From Limiplasma sp048370855 (GTDB taxonomy: Bacteria > Bacillota > Clostridia > Christensenellales > Aristaeellaceae), in the NCBI GenBank assembly GCA_048370855.1, contig DBGEOK010000111.1, forward strand, positions 1 to 64,000: DNA of 64,000 nucleotides, written 5' to 3'. The position numbers were made by a program, and so were the translations under genes. The notes under the pieces are model-generated. The model worked only from the letters and a program-made list of their open reading frames with translations. It made no database searches and was not told the origin of the DNA. Shown piece after piece: positions 25,520 through 34,330 of the stretch (position 1 is its first letter; each line of letters begins with the position of its first letter).

Positions 25520-26542
25520 TCAGCGCTGCACCCGGCCCGAGGCGTTGCCGCCCGCAAGCGCCAGCACCTCATCCGCCGAGGCGTGGTTAAAATCCCGCTC
25601 GACGGTCTGTTTCAGGCAGCTCGCCGCCACCGCGAAATCAATGGCCTTCTGCGGCTCAAAGCCGCTGACCAGCGCGTGGATGAGGCCGCCGGCGAAGCTG
25701 TCGCCGCCGCCCACGCGGTCCACAATATGGATGCGGTAGTTTGGCGAAAAATACGCCCTTCCGCCTGTATAAAGCATGCCCGCCCAGTCGTTGTCGCTGG
25801 CGGAAATGCTGCCGCGAAGCGTAACCGCCACCTTTTGAAAGCCAAAGCGCTCCGTGAGCTTCCTTGCCACGCTGACATATCCGTTTTGATCCAGCCTGCC
25901 GCCGGAGACGTCCGTATTTTCCGCGCGGATGCCAAAAACATCGGCGGCGTCCTCCTCGTTGGCGATGCATACGTCCACGTACGGCATCAGCTCCGACATC
26001 ACCTCGCCCGCCTTTTCCCGGGACCAGAGCTTGCCGCGATAGTTTAAATCGCAGCTTACCCGGACATTCCTTTCCCGGCAAGCCTTCAATGCGTCCAGGC
26101 AGAGGGCCGGCAGCTCGCCGCCAAGCGCGGGCGTGATGCCTGTAAAGTGGAACCAATCCGCGCCGTCCAAAATGGCGGGCCAGTCAAAATCCTCCCGCGC
26201 GGCCAGCGCGGCGGACGAGCCCGCACGGTCATAAATGACCTTGCTTCCGCGCTGGCTCGCGCCTTTTTCCACAAAATACAGGCCGAGGCGCGGGCCTCCG
26301 CGCGCGATCCGCTCCGTGCAGACGCCGTAGCGCCTAAGCGCGTTGACCGCGCACTGGCCGATATCCGTGTCGGGTACCTTCGTCACAAAAACGGCTTCCT
26401 GGCCGTAGTTGGCCAGGGACACCGCCACGTTCGCCTCTCCGCCCGCGTAGCTTGCCTCAAACGCCTCCGCCTGAACAAAGCGGAGATATCCGCTTGGGTT
26501 CAGCCGCATCATGATTTCTCCAAACGTTACGATCCTGCCCAT
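25520..26542 (-). CDS. kdgK: 2-keto-3-deoxygluconate kinase (PfkB family), copy 1
   Basis: Phosphorylates KDG to KDPG. The 340-residue product shows the PfkB family pattern: VTFGEIMMRL at the start, SYAGGEANVAVSLANYG, the C-terminal anion hole and catalytic base in DRVGGGDSFAGGL near residue 268, and the ending SGRVQR. It is clearly paralogous to the kinase at 41453, with the same start and end motifs. It is the last gene of the long operon, one base after the KDPG aldolase, and so completes the route from KDG to pyruvate and glyceraldehyde 3-phosphate. Confidence 0.93.
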   Translation of the reverse strand: MGRIVTFGEIMMRLNPSGYLRFVQAEAFEASYAGGEANVAVSLANYGQEAVFVTKVPDTDIGQCAVNALRRYGVCTERIARGGPRLGLYFVEKGASQRGSKVIYDRAGSSAALAAREDFDWPAILDGADWFHFTGITPALGGELPALCLDALKACRERNVRVSCDLNYRGKLWSREKAGEVMSELMPYVDVCIANEEDAADVFGIRAENTDVSGGRLDQNGYVSVARKLTERFGFQKVAVTLRGSISASDNDWAGMLYTGGRAYFSPNYRIHIVDRVGGGDSFAGGLIHALVSGFEPQKAIDFAVAASCLKQTVERDFNHASADEVLALAGGNASGRVQR

Positions 26543-26543
26543 C

Positions 26544-27203
26544 CTATGCCACCGCCTTGCGATAATCCCGCGCGATCCGCGTCAGCCCGTCCCACTCTCC
26601 CGCGGCGATCAGGTCCTTGCGCACCAGGTTTCCGCCCACGCCTACGCCCATGCAGCCGGCTGCGAGGAAATCCGCCGCGTTGCGCTCGTTTACCCCGCCC
26701 ACCGCCATCAGCGGGATTTGGCTGAGCGGCGCGCGCAGCGCCTTAATATATTGGGGCCCCAGCTCCCCGGCGGGGAACACCTTCACCGCGTCCGCGCCCG
26801 CGCGGTACGCAGCCGTAATTTCGCTGGGCGTCATCGCGCCGGGAAACGCCAGGAGCCCAAGCTCCTTGACCCGGCGGATCAGCGCCGCGTCGGTGTTGGG
26901 GGTGATGATATACCTTGCGCCCGCCTCCGCGGCCATGACGAGCTGCCGGTCCGTCATCACCGTGCCCGCGCCCGGAAGCGCCTTGCCCGCCAGCTCGCGG
27001 CCAATCGCCCGGATGGCGCTTGCCGTAGCCTCCCAGGTATCGGGCCGGGATTGGCTGAACGTAACCTCGATCAGGTCGATTCCGCCGTCGTACAGCGCGC
27101 GGGCCAGCCGGACCATATGCTCCGGCTCCAGGCCGCGCGCAATGGCGATGATCTTCCGCGCTTTAATCCACTCCATGGCCGCCGCCGATTCCTGATGCTC
27201 CAT
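26544..27203 (-). CDS. KDPG/KHG aldolase
   Basis: Class I aldolase cleaving 2-keto-3-deoxy-6-phosphogluconate (or 4-hydroxy-2-oxoglutarate). The 219-residue product has the active-site Glu in IEVTF near residue 46 and the Schiff-base Lys in DAVKVFPAGELG near residue 140. GAGTV and AVGGV shape the phosphate site. In place of the usual TLRT after the Glu it has TFSQSRPDTW, a variant seen in one subgroup of the family. The reading frame overlaps the end of the DapA-like gene by up to 41 bases; a start at 27176 would reduce this to 14. Confidence 0.9.
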   Translation of the reverse strand: MEHQESAAAMEWIKARKIIAIARGLEPEHMVRLARALYDGGIDLIEVTFSQSRPDTWEATASAIRAIGRELAGKALPGAGTVMTDRQLVMAAEAGARYIITPNTDAALIRRVKELGLLAFPGAMTPSEITAAYRAGADAVKVFPAGELGPQYIKALRAPLSQIPLMAVGGVNERNAADFLAAGCMGVGVGGNLVRKDLIAAGEWDGLTRIARDYRKAVA

Positions 27204-28134
27204 CCTTTTCCCGGCCTCCCATCCCCGCCGGCAGCCGCTCTAGCGGCAGGCCGGCGTCGCGTATGATTTGCTCAATTTTCATGTGTTCCGCCGCCGTGGG
27301 CGGAGAAAGCGGAAAGGTACACCAGGCTTCCAGGGGTACGCCCCTTAGCCTCATGGCTTCCTTGATTTGGGGAATGAACGGCACGCCCGCGCCGTACAGC
27401 GGCATGAGCCGTTCCACGATCGCGGCTATGCGTCCGGCGGCCTGCTCGTCCTCCCTCCGCAACGACTGGACCCATTCCTGGGCCAGCCCGGGAAAAACGT
27501 TTGACAGCCCCCCGATGGCCCCGTCTCCCCCTCCGCGGACCACGTCGGGAAAATAGCTGTCAAACCCGCAAAACACCTCGAAATCCGGGTACTCAGGCTT
27601 GAGCGCCTTCACAAAGCGGAGGGTATGCTCCGCGCTGCCCGAGGAATCCTTGATGCCGACGACGTTGGGCCGGCGCCTTCGGATTTCCAAGGCCGTCTCC
27701 GGCGGCAGGTCGCAGCCGGTGCGTTCCGGATAGTTATACAGGTATAACGGGCCCTCCACCCGGGCGGCCAGCTCGTCATAATAGGCGAGCAAGGCCTCCG
27801 GCGACAGCGCGACGTAGTAGGGCGAAACAACCGCCACCGCGTCCGCGCCGACCGAGAGCGCGTGACGGGAGAGCGCGACCGTCTCCTCAAAATCCATGGA
27901 GGCGGTTCCCACCAGCACCTTCATCCGTCCGGCGATATACGCCACGCTGAACTCCGCCAGCTCGCGGCGGCGCTCGGCCGTCATAGCGAAAAACTCCCCC
28001 ATGCTGCCCAGCGCCAGCACGCCGTCTACCCCGCCCCGCAGCAGGTGATCAAATACCGCCGACTGCGCCTCCAAATCCAGGCTTCCGTCCCGACGGAAGG
28101 CGGTGACGCAGGGCGTCAGATAAGCGGCCTTCAC
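27163..28134 (-). CDS. DapA/NanA-family aldolase
   Basis: A 323-residue TIM-barrel class I lyase of the DHDPS/N-acetylneuraminate lyase family. The pyruvate-binding motif is GSMGEF near residue 43, the proton-relay Tyr is in YNYPERTG near residue 134 and the Schiff-base Lys is in GIKDSSG near residue 162. GGLSNVFP follows. The Glu of GSMGEF replaces the second Thr of true DHDPS (GTTGE), which favours a catabolic 2-keto acid aldolase over lysine synthesis. It uses a GTG start with GGGGAGGG six bases upstream. The C-terminal tail is Gly-rich and overlaps the next gene. Confidence 0.88.
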   Translation of the reverse strand: MKAAYLTPCVTAFRRDGSLDLEAQSAVFDHLLRGGVDGVLALGSMGEFFAMTAERRRELAEFSVAYIAGRMKVLVGTASMDFEETVALSRHALSVGADAVAVVSPYYVALSPEALLAYYDELAARVEGPLYLYNYPERTGCDLPPETALEIRRRRPNVVGIKDSSGSAEHTLRFVKALKPEYPDFEVFCGFDSYFPDVVRGGGDGAIGGLSNVFPGLAQEWVQSLRREDEQAAGRIAAIVERLMPLYGAGVPFIPQIKEAMRLRGVPLEAWCTFPLSPPTAAEHMKIEQIIRDAGLPLERLPAGMGGREKDGASGIGGGHGVD

Positions 28135-28176
28135 CCCTCGTCCCTCCCCTTTCTTCCTTTATCAAAGCCCGCGGCC

Positions 28177-29292
28177 TTATATCGTCAGCCTCCGGTTGCG
28201 CGCCGTTACGGGCCATTCCTCCTCGATCACGCCGTTTCGCGCCGCCAGGATGGACGGGTAGAGCGCGGTCGTCGGGCAAATATGCTTGGGCGCGGCATAG
28301 AGCGCCGCGCCAATGGGCGGGCGGCCCTCCTCCTTCCCCTCCGGCATGCGCAGCACCCAATGCTCCTCGTTTTGCATGACGGTTCGGGCGTCCTCATACC
28401 CGACGATGACCGCGCGGGGCTGTTCCGGGTCGGCCGCCACGCCCTTGTAGCCCAGATCCACCGTAAAAACGCCGGGCGCGGGATGGCTGACCACGCGGGT
28501 CAGGAGCATCGCGCCGATTTCAAACGGCAAGTCCGGAAAGGCGGTATAGTAGCCGTAATCCTGAATCAGGCAGGTGCCGGGCGAAAGGAACGCGCCCTCG
28601 CGCCTGGCGTGGCAGGGGAAGGACGGCGTGCCGCCCATCACCATCACGCCGCAGTCCAGCCCCTCGGCCGCAAGCTCGGCGCGCAGGTCGTAAACCGCGG
28701 CCACATCGGCGTCCACAAGCCTCTGACGCTCCGCCAAATCGCCCTCGTGCCGGTGGCCGTCGTACACATGCAGGCCCCGAACCCGCAGGCCGGGCAGCCC
28801 GGCGGCCTTGCGGTAGAGCGCGCCCGCCTCTGCGGTGGCAATCCCCGTGCGGTTGAGCCCGTCGTTGATATCCAGCAGGAAATTGACGCGGACACCCGCC
28901 TCCCGGGCCGCTTCCGACAGCAGCCTGATCTGTTCCCAATCATCCCCGACGGCATAAAACGCGGTCTTGGGAAAAGCCTGGACAAGCCTTACCATTCGGG
29001 CGATATTCGGGCCTACCAGGGGATAGGAAAGGATGACGTGCCCGGCCCCGCAGGCGCCCGCCATTTCCCCCTCCGCGATCGTCGCGCACTTAAAGCGGGT
29101 AATCCCCCTGCTCATCAGGAGGCGCACCATATCCGCCGATTTGTGGGACTTGATATGGGGCCAGAGGCGTTCCGCGCCGCCCGCCAGCTCAATCATGCGG
29201 CGAACGTTTTCCTCGATGATATCCCGGTAATAGACCAGCGCGGGAGAGACGATTTGTTCCGGGTTTTTGAGCCGATAGGTTTCAAGCTTCAT
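28177..29292 (-). CDS. D-threonine-aldolase-family PLP enzyme (candidate D-glucosaminate deaminase)
   Basis: A fold-type III PLP enzyme of 371 residues. The N-terminal alanine-racemase-like barrel has the PLP Lys in WPHIKSHKS near residue 47. The C-terminal domain has the metal-binding His and Cys in APKHICPTT near residue 344, as in D-threonine aldolase and D-serine dehydratase. The family acts on D-amino acids. Between a D-aminoacylase, RidA and the KDG enzymes, the most economical role is conversion of D-glucosaminate to KDG plus ammonia; this is inference. D-threonine or D-serine are alternatives. GGAGG lies seven bases before the ATG. Confidence 0.85.
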   Translation of the reverse strand: MKLETYRLKNPEQIVSPALVYYRDIIEENVRRMIELAGGAERLWPHIKSHKSADMVRLLMSRGITRFKCATIAEGEMAGACGAGHVILSYPLVGPNIARMVRLVQAFPKTAFYAVGDDWEQIRLLSEAAREAGVRVNFLLDINDGLNRTGIATAEAGALYRKAAGLPGLRVRGLHVYDGHRHEGDLAERQRLVDADVAAVYDLRAELAAEGLDCGVMVMGGTPSFPCHARREGAFLSPGTCLIQDYGYYTAFPDLPFEIGAMLLTRVVSHPAPGVFTVDLGYKGVAADPEQPRAVIVGYEDARTVMQNEEHWVLRMPEGKEEGRPPIGAALYAAPKHICPTTALYPSILAARNGVIEEEWPVTARNRRLTI

Positions 29293-29309
29293 GCCGCCGC
29301 CTCCATCCG

Positions 29310-29768
29310 TCAGATTTCAAAAATGAACTCCACCTCGCAGGCGATATCCCCGGGAAGCTCGCTGACGCCGATGGCGCTGCGCGCGCCTACGCCGTCCTCC
29401 CCGAAGAGATCCCGGTACAGCATGGAGCAGCCGTCCAGCACCTTGGGCTGCATGTTGAAGCCCGGGGCGCTTGCGATAAAGCCGAGCATTTTCACCACGC
29501 CCTTCAGCCGGTTCAGGTCGCCCAGGTAGTGGTTGAGCGTGGAAAGCGCGTTCAGGCCGCAAAGCCGCGCGGCATCCCGCCCCCTTTCCAGGGTGCAGGC
29601 CCCGCCGACCTTGCCGACCACGGCCGGCTCGCCCTTCACGGTCGCCCCTTGGCCGGATACGTACAGAAGGTTGCCGACCCGCTTGACCGGCTTATAAACG
29701 CCTCCGGGAGGCGGAAGCTCCGGCAGCTCATACCCCAGCTCCTGTAACCTTGCATAAACATCGCTCAT
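29310..29768 (-). CDS. RidA family enamine/imine deaminase
   Basis: A 152-residue member of the RidA/YjgF family, which hydrolyses reactive enamines and imines released by PLP dehydratases. Family features are the LLYVSGQGA strand, GLNALSTLNHYLGDL and the C-terminal GARSAIGVSELPGDIACEVEFIFEI, with the key Arg before SAIGV. The RAAIGV-like variant and longer N-terminus place it outside the archetypal RidA subgroup. It lies 17 bases upstream of the PLP enzyme, which strongly suggests it clears the imine intermediate of that reaction. Confidence 0.92.
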   Translation of the reverse strand: MSDVYARLQELGYELPELPPPGGVYKPVKRVGNLLYVSGQGATVKGEPAVVGKVGGACTLERGRDAARLCGLNALSTLNHYLGDLNRLKGVVKMLGFIASAPGFNMQPKVLDGCSMLYRDLFGEDGVGARSAIGVSELPGDIACEVEFIFEI

Positions 29769-29839
29769 GGAAAAGACTCCCTTCCAAATTCATCAATATC
29801 GTTCGGGCGCGCCCCGGCGGCCTTCCCCGCCGCCCCGGC

Positions 29840-31420
29840 TTACGCCCGGTTGAGCAAAACCCCCGCGTTCGCGCCGGTCGCTTTCCCATCCGAAAAAGCG
29901 AGCTTTCCGTTGACAAACACCTTGCAAATCCCCTCGCTGTCCCGTACCGGGTCGGTATAGGTCGCGCGGTCGCGCAGCGCCTCCCAGTCCAGCAGCGCGA
30001 GGTCCGCAAAGAAGCCCTCCCGGATTTGCCCCCGTCCGCGCAGGCCGAGAAATTCGGCGGGCATGCGCGTGATCCTGTCGATGGCCTGCGCAAGCGTCAG
30101 GCGCTTTTCCTCCTTCACATACTGGCATAAAAAGCGCTGGAACGCGCCGTATTTTCGGGGATGGGGCTTGCCGGCGGCGGAATACAGCGAATCCGAGATG
30201 ACGATACAATCCTCCTGCGTGATGATTTTTCGCACGTCGTCGGGCGCCATTTCCTCCAGCACAATGGGAACGCATCCCTTTTCACGCAAAAGCAGGTCCA
30301 GCGCATACTCGCCCGGCTCCCTCCCGCTCTCACCGGCGAGCGCCTCAACGCTCCTGCCCGCCTCCGCCGGGTTGGACGACCCCGAGACGATCACGCGGCC
30401 CCAGCCCAGCGTTTGAATGAAATTATCCCATCCGTCGCGCGTTTCCTCAAACGCCTTCAGGAGACTGGCGCGGCCGCGCGGGTCGGAAACGAGCCGCAAA
30501 ACGCCCTCTGTTCCGTCCGCCAGCGTTTCCGGGGGCAGGAGCGACAGCAGCGTCGTCGAGCCGGCCGTGTACGGATAGGCGTCGAAGCTGATCCCGACCC
30601 CTTCCCTTTGCGCGCTGCGGATATGGGAGAGCATCACGTCCACCGCGCGGCCCCACATATCGGTACCGGCCGCTTTCATATGGCTGATGTGAACCCGCGC
30701 GCCGGAGGCGCGTCCGACGGCGATCATCTCGTCCACGCTGGCAACGACGCTGCGGCCCTCGCCGCGGATATGGGCGACGACCGGCTTGCCGTGCCGGGCC
30801 GCCACTTTGGCGACAGCGGAAAGCTCCTTTGTGGAATAGTAGCATTCCGGCGTGTACATGACGCCCATGCTCAGCCCCAGCGCCCCCGCGGCCAAAGCGT
30901 CGTCCAACAGGGCGCAGATTTTTTCCAGTTGCTCCGGGGCGAGCGGCGCGTCCGAAAAACCGGACACGGCTCTGCGCAGGTCGCCGTTGCCGACCAGGTA
31001 GCCGCAGTTGAGCCCAAGGGGTCGCGCCGCCACCGCGTCGTAAAAGGCCCTCGTATCCATACCGCATAGCGCGTCCGGAATAGGCCCCAGGATGGGCGCG
31101 GCATATTCGCGCATGGCTTGGAATGTGGCGGGGCTGTTGGGCGTAGGCGAAAAGCCGCAATTGCCGCTGACCATGGAGGTCAACCCCTGCGCAAGCTCGC
31201 TCCAGGGCGCCCCGGAAAAGGGCAGCAGGTCGGCGTGGCGGTGGATGTCGATGATCCCGGGCGTCAGCGCCAGGCCGGAGGCGTCCACCCGCCGGACCGC
31301 CTCCGCGCCGGACCCGGGGGGCCGCAGCGCGGCGATCCTGTCCCCCTTCAGGCAGACGTCCGCCCGCCGCCCGTCCGCGCTGTCCGCCAGGAGGGCGTTT
31401 TCGATGATCCAGTCAAACAT
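29840..31420 (-). CDS. N-acyl-D-amino-acid deacylase
   Basis: A 526-residue amidohydrolase of the D-aminoacylase group, removing an acyl (typically acetyl) group from N-acyl-D-amino acids. The zinc ligands appear in order: HRHAD near residue 66, the bridging Cys in SGNCGFS near residue 95, His in VVAHIRGEG, His in VHISHMKAAG and the catalytic Asp in ISDSLYSAAGKPHPRKYG. The start at 31420 is chosen because GGAAGGAGG lies eight bases upstream and the product begins FDWIIENA as in the family. D-glucosaminate has D-amino acid configuration, so N-acetylglucosaminate is a plausible substrate in this operon. Confidence 0.92.
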   Translation of the reverse strand: MFDWIIENALLADSADGRRADVCLKGDRIAALRPPGSGAEAVRRVDASGLALTPGIIDIHRHADLLPFSGAPWSELAQGLTSMVSGNCGFSPTPNSPATFQAMREYAAPILGPIPDALCGMDTRAFYDAVAARPLGLNCGYLVGNGDLRRAVSGFSDAPLAPEQLEKICALLDDALAAGALGLSMGVMYTPECYYSTKELSAVAKVAARHGKPVVAHIRGEGRSVVASVDEMIAVGRASGARVHISHMKAAGTDMWGRAVDVMLSHIRSAQREGVGISFDAYPYTAGSTTLLSLLPPETLADGTEGVLRLVSDPRGRASLLKAFEETRDGWDNFIQTLGWGRVIVSGSSNPAEAGRSVEALAGESGREPGEYALDLLLREKGCVPIVLEEMAPDDVRKIITQEDCIVISDSLYSAAGKPHPRKYGAFQRFLCQYVKEEKRLTLAQAIDRITRMPAEFLGLRGRGQIREGFFADLALLDWEALRDRATYTDPVRDSEGICKVFVNGKLAFSDGKATGANAGVLLNRA

Positions 31421-31436
31421 CTCTCGCGCCTCCTTC

Positions 31437-32180
31437 CTACCGGCCCGCCTGCGGCGGAACCAGCAGGCTTTGAAAAATGGAGCGCGCCTTTTCCACATGC
31501 GTCCTTCCCTCGCTCAGATCAACGCCGAAATGCGAAGGGAGCAGCGCGCTGAAGGACAGCCCGCAGAGCTTTTCCGCCGTAGCCGCGTACTGGAAGATGG
31601 AGCAGTCCCAAATGTTTTGCAGGGTAATTTTGCCGCCCACAAAGATGGAGTCGCCCGCGAACAGGTAGCCGCGTCCGTCGCGCTCCATCAGGTAGCACAT
31701 ATGGCCGCTGCAGTGGCCGGGCGTGTTAAGCGCCGTCCAGCGCGTCTTGCCCACGCAAAAGCGCTGGCCGTCCTCAAGCGCTTCCACAGGGCAGGGACGG
31801 AACCGGTAATCCGGCGGGTACAGCCCCGCGCGGATCGCCGCCTCCAGCGCGATGGCGGCGGTATCGCCCCGGCTGACATAGCGCGCGCAGTCCGCGTGCG
31901 CCCGGACGGGCGCGCCGGTCGCCTCCTGCAGATGGCGCGCGTTTCCCGAATGATCCGCGTGCCCGTGCGTCAGCAGAATCATCCGCACGTCCGCGGGCGC
32001 ATAGCCGCACGCCCGAACGCCGTCCAGCGGCGCGTCGCCCTCGGGGCCGACGCCCGCGTCCACCAGCACCAGGCCGTCGCCCGTGTCCACCAGGTATACG
32101 TCGCAGTCATACGGGTCGGAAAAGTTGCTCCCCGGCCTCCCGCTGGCGACGACGAATATAAAATCATTCAGCCGAATCAT
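31437..32180 (-). CDS. Metallo-beta-lactamase-fold hydrolase
   Basis: A 247-residue MBL-fold protein with all metal ligands: LTHGHADHSG, His in NTPGHCSGH, Asp in FAGDSIF and the final His in LPSHFG. AAAGGAG lies nine bases before the ATG at 32180; the start overlaps the preceding gene by 17 bases, so translation is coupled. The family includes lactonases, thioesterases and glyoxalases. In this operon a sugar-acid lactonase would make sense, but nothing in the sequence proves it. Confidence 0.85.
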   Translation of the reverse strand: MIRLNDFIFVVASGRPGSNFSDPYDCDVYLVDTGDGLVLVDAGVGPEGDAPLDGVRACGYAPADVRMILLTHGHADHSGNARHLQEATGAPVRAHADCARYVSRGDTAAIALEAAIRAGLYPPDYRFRPCPVEALEDGQRFCVGKTRWTALNTPGHCSGHMCYLMERDGRGYLFAGDSIFVGGKITLQNIWDCSIFQYAATAEKLCGLSFSALLPSHFGVDLSEGRTHVEKARSIFQSLLVPPQAGR

Positions 32181-33366
32181 CCCGCGCCGCTCCTTTCGCC
32201 CGGGCCTGGCGGTAGGCCCCGCGCATCCAGCCAAGGCATTCCTCTGTGGCCAGCCCGTAGTTGTAGCAATAAATATCTTCCGCGCCGTTTTCCACCGCCT
32301 CCGTCACCCTGGCGACCAAATCCTCCGCCCCTACATAGCGGCCACGCCCCAGGTTGAGCGCCAGCGACACCCGCGCGTCCGGCGCGTACAGGGCGATGTT
32401 GCGCTTTATGATAGGATAGCTTTCCCCCGGCGAGTAGCACAGCGGCACGAAGCCGTCCGCCGCCGCGGCCAACGCGCGGAACGAGGAGGCGTCGCATTGC
32501 ATGCTGTTGATGGGAAACGGCGCGGAGGATGGAATATACTCGTACAGCACGCCATGGCGACGGGCGATATCCGCCGTTTGCGCGACCAGCTCATTGACGC
32601 TGCGCATCCTGAAGCGCTGATAAGCGTACAGCTCGGGATATTCCAGAAAAAGCTGAAGTAACTGCGCGTCTCCGCTGCCCTCAAACGTGCCGTCGGCCGG
32701 CAGAAGGCGGGCCAGAAGGACCTGCGCGGCGCTTTTGGCCGCTTGCGCGTCCACGCCCGCGGCCTGCGCCGCCTTCAGGCAGTGCGGGCAGAAGCACAGC
32801 GACAGCAGGTATTGCACCGCGGGCGTCAGCCGCGCGAGGGAAAACTCATGATGGCGGCCATGAAACGCATGCAGCCAGCACTCCGTTTCCATCACCACGC
32901 GGGAGGGGCCGAGGGTTTGAATCACATCCTCCAGCAAAGCCGCCGCGTATTCGCGCACGTCGGGATGATTGACGCACAGCGCCGAGGAATAGCGGTCGCC
33001 CCAGGCGTTTAGCACGGTTACGTCGGGGTGTCGTTCCCCGATTTCGCCGTTATGGAGGTTTACCATCCAGCACCGCCAGTCGATACCCCGCCGCCCGCAC
33101 AGCCCGCGTAGCCGGTCGTATACCGCGGTAAGCTCCGCCTCCACGCGTGGCTTTAGGCGACCGTATGTTTCGGGATGGATGGCAAAGGAAGCGCCCGCGT
33201 GCCTTCGCTCCACGATATGCCCGGCCCTTGGCGCCAGGACGCTGCACTGATGGTACACGGCGTTGACGGCGATCATGTCGCAGCCCAGCTCCTCATACTC
33301 CCGGACAAATCGTTCCGGGTTTTCCGCCGCGTCCCACGGATAGACGAACATGCCAAGATGGAGCAT
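32164..33366 (-). CDS. Protein of unknown function, TIM-barrel/glycoside-hydrolase-like
   Basis: A 400-residue cytoplasmic protein that I cannot assign to a named family. It starts LHLGMFVYPWD and has repeated beta-strand/helix alternation with acidic residues at strand ends (ELGCDMIAVNAVYHQ, WRCWMVNLHNGEIG, RVVMETECWLHAFHGRHHEF). It also has a CFCPHCLKAA motif and a late NLGRGRYVGAEDL stretch. This pattern resembles TIM-barrel proteins related to glycoside hydrolases. CAGGAGG precedes the ATG at 33366 by nine bases. It lies between the ABC permease and the MBL gene and may act on the imported oligomer. Confidence 0.75.
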   Translation of the reverse strand: MLHLGMFVYPWDAAENPERFVREYEELGCDMIAVNAVYHQCSVLAPRAGHIVERRHAGASFAIHPETYGRLKPRVEAELTAVYDRLRGLCGRRGIDWRCWMVNLHNGEIGERHPDVTVLNAWGDRYSSALCVNHPDVREYAAALLEDVIQTLGPSRVVMETECWLHAFHGRHHEFSLARLTPAVQYLLSLCFCPHCLKAAQAAGVDAQAAKSAAQVLLARLLPADGTFEGSGDAQLLQLFLEYPELYAYQRFRMRSVNELVAQTADIARRHGVLYEYIPSSAPFPINSMQCDASSFRALAAAADGFVPLCYSPGESYPIIKRNIALYAPDARVSLALNLGRGRYVGAEDLVARVTEAVENGAEDIYCYNYGLATEECLGWMRGAYRQARAKGAARDDSAE

Positions 33367-33382
33367 CGTTTTGCGCCTCCTG

Positions 33383-34330
33383 TCAGACGACCTTCTTCTC
33401 CCGCCCATAGGCCAGCAGCACGGCCAGAATCAGCACGCCCTGGAAGATTTCCCGGCCCGCGTTGGACATTTTCATCACGTTGAGGATATCCCTCAGAAGG
33501 ATCATCAGCATAGTGCCCGCGATCAGGCCCGCGAACTTCCCTCTGCCGCCGATGATGGAGATGCCCCCGATGACCACCGCCGCGATGGACATAAGCTGGT
33601 ATTGCTGCCCGATGGTCAGGTACGTGCTGCCCATGTTGCCCAAAATCAGCAGCCCGCCGATGCCCGCGCACAGGCTGGACACGCAGTAGACCAGATATTT
33701 GGTGGCGATGACGTTGACGCCGTTGAGCTTCGCCGCGGCCTCGTTGGTGCCGATGGCGTAGATGTGGCGACCGTATTTGGTCCTGTTCATCAACAGCAGG
33801 CCGAGCGCGAGGAACAGGGCCCACACGAACAGGGCGTTGGGCACGCCCAGCGGCTTGCCCTTGCACAGCCACTTGATCGCCTCCCCGCACCCGCTGGGCG
33901 GGGTGCCGTCCGTCCAGATCAGCAGGCCGCCCTCCAGCAGGCTCAGCATCGCCAGGGTCATGATGATGGGCGGGATGCGCAGAAAGCTGATGCAGGTGGC
34001 GTTGACCGCGCCCACCAGCACGGAAACCAGCAGCGCCATGACGATGGCCGCGCCGTCTCCCCATTGGGCCTTGACGCAGGCCGCCGCCACCACGCTGGAC
34101 AGCGTAACCACGTTGGAAACCGAAAGGTCGATGCCGCCGGAGATGACGCAGACCGCCTGTCCAATAACGATCATGCCCACATAGGCCGCGGTCTTTAAGA
34201 AAGTCGCGTTGTGGTTCCAGGAGCCAAAGCCGGGGATGAAGAGGATGGTTCCCAGCCAGGTGAGGATGAGCACCGTAAACGCGAGAACCGTCGGGTCCTT
34301 CCACCGATTTCTGAGGTTCGCGGTATTCAC
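33383..34330 (-). CDS. Ribose-type ABC transporter permease (RbsC family), 1
   Basis: A 315-residue integral membrane protein with about ten hydrophobic segments. Family motifs include VISGGIDLSVSNVVTLSSV near residue 66, the YGRHIYAIGTNEAAAKLNGV loop that contacts the ATPase, and GGISIIGGRGKFAGLIAGTM near the end. It shares its frame start with the other permease, whose stop it overlaps by four bases. The two permeases, a double ATPase and a lipidless signal-peptide-bearing binding protein make a full importer. Confidence 0.93.
   Translation of the reverse strand: MNTANLRNRWKDPTVLAFTVLILTWLGTILFIPGFGSWNHNATFLKTAAYVGMIVIGQAVCVISGGIDLSVSNVVTLSSVVAAACVKAQWGDGAAIVMALLVSVLVGAVNATCISFLRIPPIIMTLAMLSLLEGGLLIWTDGTPPSGCGEAIKWLCKGKPLGVPNALFVWALFLALGLLLMNRTKYGRHIYAIGTNEAAAKLNGVNVIATKYLVYCVSSLCAGIGGLLILGNMGSTYLTIGQQYQLMSIAAVVIGGISIIGGRGKFAGLIAGTMLMILLRDILNVMKMSNAGREIFQGVLILAVLLAYGREKKVV

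Noticed and set aside
27862..29529. 555-codon plus-strand ORF
   Set aside because: Antisense to the DapA-like, PLP-enzyme and RidA genes; no motif and no ribosome site.
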